From Diphasiastrum complanatum (lineage: Eukaryota; Streptophyta; Lycopodiopsida; Lycopodiales; Lycopodiaceae): a DNA stretch of 64,000 nt. Each line of letters starts with the position of its first letter. Position 1 is the stretch's first letter. The stretch lies in assembly GCA_029204225.1 (NCBI GenBank), contig CM055095.1, positions 63,146,523-63,210,522 on the forward strand, given 5' to 3'. The translations under genes and the position numbers were made by a program. Of this stretch, positions 10,529 through 21,880 are shown piece after piece. Under the pieces are notes generated by a model that saw only the letters and a program-made list of their open reading frames with translations, made no database searches and was not told where the DNA came from.

Positions 10529-11800
10529 CCGTTAGAAGAATCTTCTAACAATAATGGTGGAAAACTTGACATCCTTGGATGGTGAAGATTAATGCACAAT
10601 ATGGAGATTCAATCTAATTTACTTGCACTCACAGTGCACCTAAGTGTTCTCTGGCTTCTATAAATAAGAAGATTACATAACCCTATTTTTACTCTTCATG
10701 CTCTCTCTCTTTCTCTCTCGGTCTATCTCTCATCTCTTGGCTTTGCTGCGACCGTATCTGGATCGGACAAGGAGAGACTTGTCAATGCATTTCAGAAGAG
10801 TAGTTATGAGGGGAAGCAATACGAAATAAGGTAAGATTTCTGATATATCTTCAACTCTATAATTGCTGGCTATATGTGCTTGTTGTGAACAACTCACATA
10901 CATGTGATTTTGATTGGTTTAGAGTGTTGGGTTTCCAAAACAGCTCCTATGATTGGGCACTGCATCGACCTCATACCTGAGCAATTGTTGAGGTATTATA
11001 CTCAACACTTTGATAATAACATTTTTGGACATTGAATACTTGCTTAGTATGAAAGCGCTGATGAGTACGTAGGTTTGAGAAAGGGTGATAAAATTGTGGG
11101 TCGTTGGCCAGCGGATTCACGTGGACTAATGGATCACATTTCTACGTGCCTTTTGAGGACTATCAGTTATGATTTTTTTGTATATACTAGTGCCTCTCTT
11201 ATGGACAGGTTGTGGCCTACCAAAATGCTTGGAAACAATTGCGTACTGCATGATTCTTGATAGTAATGAGCACCTCGTGCATGCATAATGTTCTTACAAT
11301 CAGTTTGTTTGCTCAACGTGAGCTTTTTACTCTTTGCAGGAGGCTGGCCTATAAGCAAATGATGTGTTTCAGCTGTATGCTTGAATAATAATGATTGACT
11401 TGAGATGGTGTTTGCTTATGATAACTGAAAATCGGTGATTTTAACTATGACATAAGGAAGCCTTATGAAGCATATATAATTACGTGATGGGTTTGTTGTT
11501 TGTTGGACATGTTGAAAATCAAGTTAAAAAGTAATGTGGAGACAGTTTATGGCACTGGAAGATATTTACACATGCTTGCAAGATGAATGACGCTTTATTG
11601 ATGTTAACACCTTTTCTAATAAGACAATACTTGTATAACGATAATGCACTACAATTGACTTTTGATTCTCGGTTTGAAATCATTAGTATATAAGGAATGT
11701 CTCGCTTAAAACAATTGGAGATGGGTAGCTCGCACAAAATCTCTTCAGCTCGCATCCAGGTATGAAGCTATATGAGGTAACACCAATAGGAATGGTTTTT
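10529..11800 (+). other. Possible promoter, first exon and gene fragment
   Basis: TATAAATA at 10659-10666 is followed about 30 bases on by a CT-rich stretch like a plant 5' leader, then a frame with SGSDKERLVNAFQKSSYEGK ending at AAG|GTAAGA (donor at 10831). Later segments (for example 10940-11030 and 11050-11260) also hold coding-like stretches such as GLRKGDKIVGRWPADSRG, interrupted by stops, with a possible acceptor CTTTGCAG at 11332-11339. I recognise no family. It could be a host gene fragment or an element remnant. Confidence 0.25.
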
Positions 11801-11819
11801 GCAACAATACGTGATGGAT

Positions 11820-12164
11820 CTACTAGTATCATTGTACTCCTCATTTTGAATCTAATTTGATTTTGAGATTGTGTGGATTTTGAGTGTCATTGAGTTTCTA
11901 GCTTTCTCTCTCTAATCGAGAGCTCAAGATGGTTTTTCTCTCTCTACCCGAGGCGAGCAGCTTGTTTTTACTTAGAATAAATTTTGAATACTTCCCACAC
12001 GTGTGACTGAGAGTTGAAAGTGATTGAATGCATGTAGTAGTGTGTTTTTGCCATAGGATCTAAGATTGATCTTGAATCTCAATCTAGTCTTGATCTTGGT
12101 GCATCTACACACCTTAAAAGATCACAAGTACATGTTGTGGACAATCCACACGTGTGAAATCAAC
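11820..12164 (+). repeat. 3' part of a copia-type LTR
   Basis: This segment ends CACACGTGTGAAATCAACA, like the LTR ends at 43513-43531 and (reversed) 21119-21150. It also shares the 'TTTCTAGCTTTCTCTCTCTAA' type of R-region sequence with the solo LTR at 21119-21826. The upstream part is missing or unrecognised. It is fused directly to the gypsy-like LTR fragment at 12165. Confidence 0.5.
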
Positions 12165-12385
12165 ATTCAATCTCTCTCTTCTCCCTCTCTCCCTACATTG
12201 GGATAGAATAGCTTTGGGTAGGCGCTCGAGCCCCCAAAGCCCTTCTCAACCTAGGCGTTCTCTCTCTCCCTCTCTCCACTCTCTTTCTCCCCTCTCTCTT
12301 CTCCCTCTCTCTTCTTGCTATGCAGGTGAAGGTGAGGTTGTCGCTCCCAGCGACGGACCCGTATGCTACATCGACGACACAACAG

Positions 12386-12405
12386 TGGCGCCGTTGCTGG
12401 GGAGC
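12386..12405 (+). promoter_or_regulatory. Primer-binding site, tRNA-Asp type
   Basis: TGGCGCCGTTGCTGGGGAGC closely matches the complement of the 3' end of plant tRNA-Asp(GTC). That primer is used by several plant gypsy groups such as Athila. It lies one base after the LTR end at 12384. Confidence 0.8.
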
Positions 12406-12959
12406 ACCACACACTCGCTTCGCCGCATAGTTTTCTTAATCTCTTCCTCTCTCCCCCTCTCTCTTTTCTTCTCTCTCACCATTCATTTTCACCAAAAAAT
12501 CGGATTTTAGGGGTAGAATAGTGTGAGTAGTGTTAGTTTTTGCCGTTTTTTCGTGATTTTTTTGTTTGTTTCAACCATAGGGAGAGATTGTGGGGTGGTA
12601 GGATCAGATCCAAGCACCCAATCCCTTCGTTAATCCATAAAATCTATAAAAATCAGAAAAAAAAAGCTCAAAAGCTGTTTTTGGAGGGAAAAAGAAAGCC
12701 AAAATCCCATTAGATTTTGATTTCTAAAAAACCAGCAAGAACTAACCTTCGCATGACTGGCTGCAGCTCCAGGGTACTGTCCCAGACCTGCATAGAAGCC
12801 TGTGAAGGTTACTTCTCAATAGATTTTGAAAAAACAGAGAAAAACCTATAAAAATTCACAAATCCCTTGTAAAAATCAAAAAAATTTCAAAACTCAAAAC
12901 TAACCTTCGCAGAGCTCTCTGAAGTTCCATCTCATTGAGACAAGGACACAAAGAAGTCT

Positions 12960-14265
12960 GCAAGAGTTAGATCCCAAAAAAAGTGCCCCTGTGAAGGTTC
13001 CCAAGAGCAAAAAGTGGCCTAGAACCTTCTCAGACAACAAATTTTTGAGTTTCCCTAGGAAGTAACTCTTGATGCTTGGTAAGCAAGTGGATCTGACTCA
13101 GATACAAGCACATACCAGCTTGCAAAGATTAGTTCCCAGAAATCTCAAAATTTGGCCAAAAAACTCCAAAAAAATGCAATTTTTTCAAGATTTTTTGAAT
13201 TTCCTAGGGAAGTAACTCTCGCAACTTGGTGAGCAGGTGAATCTGACTAAGATACAAGTGCATACCAGTCTGCGAGGGTTTGTTTCCAGAAAATCTTAAA
13301 ATTTTGCAAGAAAACCACAAAAAAATACACTTTTTTCAAGAGTTTTTGAGTTTCCTTGGGAAGTAACTCTCGTAGCTGGGTGAGCAGGTGAATCTAACTT
13401 AGATACAAGTTCATACCAGTCTGCAAGGGTTTAACAACCCCAAAAAAATGCACCTTTTTCAATATTTTTTGAGTTTCCTTGGGAAGTAACTCTTGTAGCT
13501 TGGTGAGCAAATGAATCTAACTGAGATACAAGTGTATCTCAGTCTGCGAGGGTTTGTTCCTAGAAAATCTTAAAATTTTGCAAAAAAACCCAAAAAAATG
13601 CACATTTTTCAAGATTTTTTGAGTTTCCTTGGGAAGTAACTCTTGCAGCTTGGTGAGTAGGTGAATATGATTGAGATACAAGTGCATACCAGTTTGCGAG
13701 GGTTTGTTCCTAGAAAATCTTAAAATTTTGCAAAAAAACCACAAAAAATGCACTTTTTTCAAGATTTTTTGAGTTTCCTTGGGAAGTAACTCTTGCAGCT
13801 TGGTGATCAGGTGAATTTGACATAGATACAGATTCATACCAGTCTGCAAGGTTTTGTTCCCAGAAAATCTTAAAATTTTGCAAAGAAAACCCCCAAAAAA
13901 TGCACCTTTTTCAAGATTTTTTGAGTTTTCTTGGGAAGTAACTCTCCCAGATTGGTGAGCAGCTGAATCTGACTAAGATACAAGTTCATACTAGGCTGCA
14001 AGGGTTTTTTCTCAGAAAATCTTAAAGTTTTGGAAAAATACCCCAAAAAAATGCCCTTTTTTCAAGATGTTTTGAGTTTCCTTGGGAAGTAACTCTCTTA
14101 GCTTGATGAGCAGCTGAATCTGACTGAGATACAAGTGCATTCTAGTCTGCGAGGGTTTGTTCCCATAAAATCTTAAAATTTTGCAAAACAAACCTAAAAA
14201 ATTGCACTTTTTCCATGATTTTTTAAGATCTCCTGGGAAATAACCTTTGCAAAGCACTTTATAAA
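12960..14265. repeat. 150-bp tandem repeats in the element leader
   Basis: About nine head-to-tail units. The marker GAAGTAACTCT recurs at 13059, 13209, 13360, 13483, 13633, 13783, 13935 and 14086, with a degenerate copy at 14236. Spacing is 150-152 bp except for one 123-bp unit. Each unit contains GAATCTGACTGAGATACAAG and a polyadenine/thymine tract. Because 150 is divisible by three, repeated minus-strand frames appear (13517-13849, 14012-14257); these are shadows, not genes. Confidence 0.9.
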
Positions 14266-15090
14266 TAGATCTAAGCTAGATCTGGCTACTGTGAGGTTTT
14301 TGTGAAGATCCAATGGTTAGATTTTGAAATATCCAAGAAAAAGTGCCAAAAAACTGAGTTTTTTCAAGATCACGACAAATTTGCCCATCAAGAACTCTTG
14401 CAGAACTCACATTGTCTAGAAATAGTCCATATACTACTACTGTAGGAAGGTTGAAGGTTAGATTCACTCAGATCTGAAGAAATCTCAATAAAAAAAAAAA
14501 AACCCACAAAGAACCAAGAAAAAGGGCTAAAATCACACTATTAGCCAACTAAAACTGATCAAATCTTGTCAAATCTAGGTTGTGGTCACAATATCCATCA
14601 AGATCCAACATCCATGGATTGAACCAAGTGAATGCACTTCAAATCAAGTTGATCAGTACCAAGAAAAATCTGTTTCCACCGCCATCCATACCAACCATTC
14701 ATCACTCTTCTGTCCATCTCCATATTCTCTTGACAGTGTAACTTTCATTGCGGTTATTTGTTAAATCCATTTCTGTTTATGTTCACATCCATACGGATCC
14801 CTCTTTTCTTGATTCTTTTCTCCTCTTTTTTTTTTCAGACAAAATACAGAGCAACAGGCTTGTCAACAACAAGATCCAGCGGTTCAACGGTCAGAAGCAG
14901 AATCAAGCCAACAAGGAGCTCACCAGAAGGATGGATGTCAAATTGATCCATCTAAATCATGATTTTCTTCAACAAACAGTGGCAAGGTAGAAATTCTGGT
15001 TATATCCTCTTTCATGTCACCGAACTCAATGGAGGACCATAACAACCTACCAGTCTACTTTGTGGAAGTCCTAAGGGGAATCTATTACCA
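14266..15090 (+). other. Leader of the gag-like ORF with possible splice acceptor
   Basis: No long frame. A strong pyrimidine tract TTTTTTTTTTCAG ends at 14839 and is followed by a Gln/Ser-rich coding-like stretch, similar in composition to the Gln/Ser-rich start of the second copy (25.8 kb). This would fit a spliced gag message, but the donor was not identified. Confidence 0.4.
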
Positions 15091-16145
15091 GTGTATGCCT
15101 ATCAACTTAGAGGCAATGGTGTATTGCACTCGGTAAGATGCTATGGATGCGGAGGGAAACACCGCCATGCTGAATGTCCACATCGAGGGGATCCATCAAC
15201 ATTTGATCCCTCGTGTTCACAATGTGAAGTTAATCATCCATGCCGAGATTGCCCGATGAGAAATCCACAAATAGCCAGGAGGCATTTGGCCTATGTAGAC
15301 CGACATGCACCTGTGGTGACCCTTCCACCTCGAATGCACTATAAAAGAAAAATCTTAGTGCCACTGGGCTATGAAGCGAGTGATGAAGAAGACAATCTGG
15401 CAAAAGTCCCAAAGTACGCAAAGATACCTTCGGGCAAACAAGTAAAACCATCACAGAAGACAGAGATGGTAGAATCCATCATGCCAATGGTAATTGAGGA
15501 AGTCAAGAAATTGGCATCCGATGAAGTCCAACGGATTTTACCAAGTCTCTTGGCGCAATCACTACAAAGAATTCTTAGTGATGAATTACAAAGGGGACTA
15601 GCGTCAACAGAGCAACTTGAAGGCAATTCAACACAAGATCCAAAGAAAAGTGTAGTCATGCAGCCTTCAACGGGGAAATGCAATGGCCACGAGAAGACTA
15701 AAGTTGATGATTGCCCCTCAACAAGCAAGATTCAACCAAAGTCTAATTGTTCCACAATTCAACAGACCCCCAAATCAACGCCAATTCGGGGGTATATCCA
15801 TTCTTCAAAGGGCCAAATCTAGGGAATCCAAGCCCAATTAGGCCTCCAGTACAGGAAGCACCAGTGCCTACAATGACAAAGCCTTGTCCTAAATCTTTGA
15901 TATTGATTGCTGAGGAAAGTCGTCAAGTTATGGCATACCACGAATACCTGGACAAACAAGAGAGTCAAGCAAGCATGTCATATCCACATTATGATTTGAG
16001 GGAGTCCATGACATTGGGACCAATTGTGCCAATCTATGAGGATCCAGTTTTATCTTGGGATACTCTGATGGAATGCCTCAATTACCCAATTGTTGATGAA
16101 CAAGGTTATCCAAAATGGCCACCAAACCCTTATGGGTATTATTGA
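15091..16145 (+). pseudogene. Gag-like protein with variant zinc knuckles (copy 1)
   Basis: Two overlapping frames (15091-15822 and 15747-16145) form one product broken by a frameshift near 15770; copy 2 is continuous there. The N-terminal part has two metal-binding clusters, CYGCGGKHRHAEC and CSQCEVNHPCRDC, both CX2CX3HX4C, one residue shorter than the retroviral knuckle. The middle has an amphipathic Leu/Glu-rich segment (EVQRILPSLLAQSLQRIL...). The C-terminus shares SYPHYDLRESM and PIYEDPVLSW with copy 2 and ends in a Trp/Pro/Tyr-rich tail. Probably the nucleocapsid-like protein of this element; no capsid domain was recognised, so 'gag' is an inference from position and the knuckles. Confidence 0.6.
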
Positions 16146-17116
<971 letters not shown>

Positions 17117-17119
17117 GTG

Positions 17120-18957
17120 CCTGAGGCATATCCTCGAGCACTGTAACCTCATCCACGAATCCCCTGGTAGGTTCATTCGAGGCACCTTCATGGTTGTAGG
17201 GCCTTGCACACGATAGTAAAATTTCGAACATTTCATGCTGACACTGATGAATCACATTTGTTGATACCTCAGGACATTGGAACTGCAAGAAAAAATATCG
17301 ACTGTATGTATGTACTAGCCAATGTTTTAAAAAATATAAATTCACAAAGCTAACAATATATCATCAGGATACTGGAACATTGAAAAAAATACCTCACAGA
17401 GACTAGCATCTGGAGGTTGCACCATATACCAATCCAAGAACGATTTAACATTTCAAATTGAATACCATCCGTAGTTGAAAGCATCGTCTTGTTGCGAAGA
17501 CTGAGAAATCACAACAAAAAATTGTTAAATTATAATTCAATATAATTCTAAACTACATGCCATCATGCAAATAAAATATGTAAAAAGATTCTTTTTACCT
17601 TTGCATCAACAACCTCTATATTGGTATTTACCACCAGCCCATCCGGCCTGGGCAATAGCTCCACCATCCTTTTGTACATGGATCTAACCATGGAATGGGT
17701 GGCATGCAAAGAATTCATTGTCATGCACATAGGTGTGCAGCTTCCAGTCGAATCCGCTTTCATGGATATGACGTGCACACTCCAATGTTTGCTGCCAGAA
17801 AGAGACAAGCAATGAATTACTAGAATCTATAAGAGTTTCCAAAAGACAAATCTTACAGAAAACATATATTACAAGAAGAAACTATCTTACTTTGAATAGT
17901 ATGGGATGATGAACATTGATGCCTCCTTGCTAGTTGCCTGAAGAGCCTTCTGGCTTTCCTCTCTTTATTCAACAGATGCCCAAAAAATGGAGATACAACA
18001 AAAATCTCCTTCGTGACTGTATATGTATATTTATGTACATAGTATGCACAAGTAGATTCAACTACCGTGTCTGAGATATATGAGGTCTTCTCTTTTAGCT
18101 CCCTACAATGCGGGTCTTTGATATGCATTACAAAATTAATATCGTCTATACAAAACATAAACTCCCTCTGAGATCATCTATTTTCTTGGCTATATACAGG
18201 TCAAAATCAATGTACCTCTCAGAATCAAAAAATGTGTCTTTAGGTTCATTCGGAAGTCTGATGTGCAACTCTTTATCAGTTGCATCAACATAAAAATCAA
18301 TCATGTCCACCAGTGTATTTAGGTCATCCTCATGTATAGAAGGAGAATCGTGCAGTTGAAGATCAGGGGTTACGGGAGGACTCTCAACCAGTGGAATTGC
18401 GGACGTACTAGTCAGATCTTTTCTAATGGGAGGAGGTGAGGGTGAAGAGCTAGGAGACCTGGGCTTGGGTTGCAAACGCTTGGGCTGTGCTTGCTTTCTC
18501 TTTTTGCGGGGTGGGACAGGCCCCCTTTCAAGAGGAACTTGCCTCTGTGTGAATCCAGACTTAAAAATGCTATCATAGGTGTTTCAAAGCCTCATGAAAA
18601 GAAACATGTCCTTGGGCATCAATGTCACCCTCTTGCCATGAATGGAGCACAACATCAAATCCTCAAACAATTTTGTCTAGAAGTCCTCGTATGCAGTCTG
18701 GAGGGCCTCCAATGCAGTGATATTCCACCTCACTACATAGGGCAGATGGGTGGTCATATCTTGTGTAACCTCCCTCACAGCCCAGTAGAAGGCTGCTTTC
18801 GGGATCAAAAGTTTGGTGCTCCTCTGCAAGCCCTGATGTCCCTCAACCATGGACGGCGAGGTCTACCACGTCTTTGCGGACGTACGGGTTCAGATGTCTG
18901 GGGACGGGACGGTTGAACGAAATTGGTAAGCCTAGCGGTTTGCTTCGTCCGAGCAAT
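17120..18957 (-). pseudogene. CENH3-like histone fold fused to C48 (Ulp1-type) protease, copy I
   Basis: Read on the minus strand. The first part (18957-18584) is a histone H3: ARTKQTAR N-terminus, WLRDIR, STKLLIPKAAF, a long loop 1 with Trp (VVRWNITALEALQTAYEDF), LFEDLMLCSIHGKRV and TLMPKD. After one TGA the same frame continues into a basic linker (VPLERGPVPPRKKRK) and an acidic segment to 18146. Further pieces: 18158-17853 (FVVSPFF), exon 17791-17599 with the C48 His motif KHWSVHVI, exon 17500-17393 with SSQQDDAFNYGW, last exon 17282-17120. The catalytic Cys is Tyr and the Asp position is Asn. One frameshift and two in-frame stops lie in the histone part. Role unknown; in cells CENH3 marks centromeres and C48 enzymes cleave SUMO. 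Confidence 0.75.
18584..18957 (-). pseudogene. CENH3-like histone fold domain, copy I
   Basis: All H3 landmarks appear in order: ARTKQTAR tail, alpha-N (WLRDIR), alpha-1 (STKLLIPKAAF), alpha-2 (ITALEALQTAYEDF), loop 2 with KRVTLMPKD, and the start of alpha-3. LLIP, the Trp in loop 1 and a loop about four residues longer than in H3 are features of plant CENH3 rather than canonical H3. Defects: the initiator is ATT rather than ATG, a one-base frameshift follows WLRDIRA, and there is a TAG after YEDF. Confidence 0.8.
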
Positions 18958-19258
18958 TGAGGCCGGATATCTATACCACGCGAGGACAGAAACATAGCAG
19001 AAGAGACACTGAGAACTCTAACGATGATATCGCTACAACGCGAGAGAGTGGCAGAGTCAGGCGGGGAGAGACAGGGGCTCGCATGATGGCAATACTGGGA
19101 AAGTCAAGCTGATATCGCTATGACGCGAGAGGGTGTAAGGAACAGGCATGGGGAGGAGGTCGCTCGCATGATGGCGATATCATGAATGCATTTCGTATGG
19201 ATGCAATCAAACGTGACAACAAATTATGCGAAAACTTGTACAATCCCCAGGAATGGAC

Positions 19259-19266
19259 TTATATAG
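19259..19266 (-). promoter_or_regulatory. TATA box for the minus-strand histone-protease gene
   Basis: TATATAAG on the minus strand, about 300 bp upstream of the histone start. It faces away from the plus-strand TATA box at 19711. Confidence 0.6.
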
Positions 19267-19347
19267 GGGAGAAAAATTGGCATGTGTGAATACCAACGAT
19301 ACGTGGCCCAGTCAATAGCTGACATGTGGAACCACACGTTTGTATAT

Positions 19348-19616
19348 GCACGTGTAAAACTGCACGTCTGGATCAACACATGTGGGATCCCACATGGGGA
19401 CACGTGGCTGAATGGATCAGTGACATGTGTTCTCGCACTTATAGGCTTGCACGTGTGGTCACGTGGCCCAATAATACCTGACGTGTGGGACCTACACCTC
19501 TGTCGCACGTGTGAAACTTGCACGTGTGGCCACGTGGTCGAATGGTTTGGTGACGTGTGAGCTCACACGTGTGGGCACGTGGGCGAATGGCAGATTGACG
19601 CGTATTGTAGCACGTG
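19348..19616. promoter_or_regulatory. Array of CACGTG boxes in a divergent promoter
   Basis: Ten CACGTG hexamers in under 300 bp, most followed by TGG or GTG, plus many ACGTG, CACATG and ACATGTGG variants from 19280 to 19640. CACGTG is the plant G-box bound by bZIP and bHLH factors. The array lies between two outward-facing TATA boxes (19259-19266 minus, 19711-19718 plus), so it looks like a shared bidirectional control region. Confidence 0.65.
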
Positions 19617-19710
19617 TGGTCTTGCACATGTGGATGGTTGTACTACACGCCATAGATCTGATCCGCTGTTGGATCGACGAGTGTACGACTTGGATTTTAT
19701 TGGTTCTAGC

Positions 19711-19718
19711 TATATAAA
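19711..19718 (+). promoter_or_regulatory. TATA box for the plus-strand gene
   Basis: TATATAAA in GCTATATAAATG, about 200-240 bp upstream of the first coding-like sequence of the divergent gene. Confidence 0.6.
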
Positions 19719-19917
19719 TGTTGTTTGATCAGTTAAAACATTTCGTTAAGTTTTGGATTTTCACTCCTTGTATCTCTCTGTGTGTGAATAGTAGTATTTC
19801 TTTGCAGTATCGCTACCACGGGAGAATCTTTAAGAGATTCTAGATGATCTAAGATCCCTTGCGTCGTTCCGATATCAGGTCATTCGCCAATATCGCCATC
19901 ACGCGAGGATTTTTTGA

Positions 19918-21853
19918 TTGTCTTCTAACTCCCTGCCACCCCATGTCGTAGCGATACTCGGTTATACTGGTCATACTTTTGAGATGGCCGCCTCATCCTG
20001 CAATACTTTTGATTCTGTGTTGCACGCCTTCCTCATTGAATCCGATGTTGGTAACTACATAGGTCACTATAAGATGTATTTCAATATGTCTTTTGATATT
20101 GAGAGGTTTGGATCAGAACATAAATCCTATTTTTCAATGTTGCATAAAGAGTATTATGATAGGATGAATCAGTCTATGTTGATAATGGATAATCTATGAT
20201 TCATCCATTTCCATGACAATAAACTTGCCCAACCATCTTCAAAGCAAAGCCACAACCGACGATTCATGAAAATTGTGAGTAATTTTAAACGTGTGGTCCA
20301 TTGTGACCAGCACAATCAATCATGTTGTTTTGTAGGAAGGCATGGGCTTTGTGTTTTATCTTTCTGCTCTTATTCCTGAGGAGGCAAAAACTTTGAGGCT
20401 TAGCATTGAGGGTGCCTCATCATCAACTGATTATGTGATATCAGAGTCAGCTATTGTTGATGACGCCTTGGGTGCTGACGAGGAGGCAAGATTGGCATCA
20501 ATGTACGACCCAGCCGAGTCTCGTGCATTGTCCATTTCTTCCTTATCTGACGTGAATCCATATGACAAAACCAAGACTCTCCTCGATTTGCTAGTGTATT
20601 ACATGAATAGTGTCACATACCTCTCACTGAATGATATTGGAGATGTTCTTGATCTGAGGGAGGACGAAATATTATCAATTTTGTCTAATTTCATCAAAGA
20701 ATTTGGGGACTTCATAGATCTCGACGGTGATGATGATCTACATGTTTTTATTGATTACAAAGATGAAGATGAATGGATGGATGGGACTGAAGCACTGCAG
20801 TCAATCATGTCTGAAAATAGGGCATACCAGGCAAATTTGCTTGGTGAGGAGGAATTTCTGAAAATCCGGAGCAGATATTTGTCATAGTCTTTGGAAACTA
20901 GTCCATCCAGTGCTTCGACGACCATTGTTGCTGGTTATGATCTACATACTGCTGCACTTATTGAAGCTGATGAGCATGATCTGGTAGGTAAATCTGGTTC
21001 AATCTTAATGAGATTTTTATTCAAATATAGTTATTTTGTTTTTCAAGACATGTGACCTTTGCTCGTATTTTACAGGCTACTGTTGAGGTGGATGCCTTTG
21101 CAACAAGGCACGAATATTTGACAAAATTTCCAGAATTCACACGTGTGGGGAATGTCCACATGAGTGACTGATCTTAATTAAGCTTTGTGATTGGCACTAT
21201 AACCTGATTCTAGATTGATCAATAAAATCTAGTTCAGAAAAAATGGCTAATTCACAATCTAGCATGCTAATCAATAGAATATAATAGCAATGAATCAAAG
21301 AATAAATAAAAGTATAAGATTTCAGTGTATGAGCATTAGCCTCAACAAGAGTTAGAGAGAGAAAGCTAGAGAGATAACAAGCAATATTTGTTTAGATCCA
21401 AAATGACATGAGATAGCTACAAAACTTTGGTTCTTCATCATTGATTGTGTGGAGAGCTACACATATTTATGGAGATTGAGGTAGCTCGAGGTAGAACCAC
21501 ATCCATCCATTCCAAAATGACATCTAAAGTGACATCTAGAGTCTATGTGACATTTGTCACTTGTCATGCATGAGATTCTACCAACTTTTTACAGGTGTAC
21601 TAGTTCTAACTAGAAATGTCCAAATCATCATGCATGTGTCCATTACACATTGTGCATGCCTTGCATGTCACTATGGATCACTTACAATTAATGCATGTGA
21701 ATTGCCACGAGTTTGAGTCCTATGTAGGCCAAACTTGGCATTTTGCATTAACGAGCTACATACTTGCATGGTACAACATTTGTAGCAAGCCAAGAAATCA
21801 ATATGGATTGTTTTTCAATTTTAACATATTTGAGGGAAGGCCAGGGATCATGA
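19918..21853 (+). pseudogene. Unknown divergent gene with possible winged-helix segment
   Basis: Coding segments are 19918-20273 (start uncertain; it opens on TTG and may follow an acceptor at 19960), 20338-20982 and 21076-21853. Apparent introns have GTGAGT...TTTGTAG and GTAGGT...TTTTACAG borders. One TGA follows MLIMDNL and one TAG follows RSRYLS, so the copy is damaged. The segment LSLNDIGDVLDLREDEILSI followed by acidic DLDGDDDLHVFI has the helix-helix-strand look of a winged helix; this is only a visual impression. A solo LTR (21119-21826) interrupts the last exon, and removing it restores a frame ending EYLREGQGS-stop. Family not recognised. Confidence 0.55.
21119..21826 (-). repeat. 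Solo copia-type LTR in the last exon of the divergent gene
   Basis: On the minus strand it begins TGTTAAAATTG and ends with a CACACGTGTGAATTC block and TTTTGTCA; length about 708 bp. TATT(T) flanks both sides (21115-21119 and 21827-21831), consistent with a 4-5 bp target duplication. The interior matches the plus-strand LTR at 25253-25790. No internal coding region is present, so it is a recombination product. Confidence 0.8.
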
Positions 21854-21880
21854 CAAAGGGATTCATCCCTGCCCAATTAT

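Larger units (their letters stand above)
18960..19960. promoter_or_regulatory. Intergenic region with repeated GATATCGCTANNACGCGAG motif
   Basis: Variants of GATATCGCTAYNACGCGAG occur at about 18967 (GATATCTATACCACGCGAG), 19027, 19113, 19809 and 19889, flanking the CACGTG array on both sides within the expected 5' leaders. Related GATATCGCT and CGATAT words occur upstream of copy III (62.7-63.7 kb). The motif has a recurring CGCGAG end and may bind an element-encoded or host protein. Confidence 0.5.

Noticed and set aside
10348-10548. 66-codon plus frame (and 5241-5459)
   Set aside because: Both are the same stretch of the two copia LTRs; repeated because the LTRs are repeated.
13517-14257. 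Minus-strand frames with repeated LQELLPKETQKILKK-like peptides
   Set aside because: They follow the 150-bp tandem repeat, whose length is divisible by three; the gag-like ORF of this element is on the other strand.
15230-15728. Minus-strand frames of 74 and 119 codons
   Set aside because: Shadows of the gag-like ORF, whose zinc clusters are conserved in copy 2 on the plus strand.
18470-18916. 148-codon plus frame
   Set aside because: Shadow of the minus-strand histone fold, which shows all H3 landmarks in order.
19224-19717. Overlapping frames of 62-99 codons with Cys/His/Val-rich repeats
   Set aside because: They arise from the CACGTG repeats; the region lies between two TATA boxes and is better read as regulatory.
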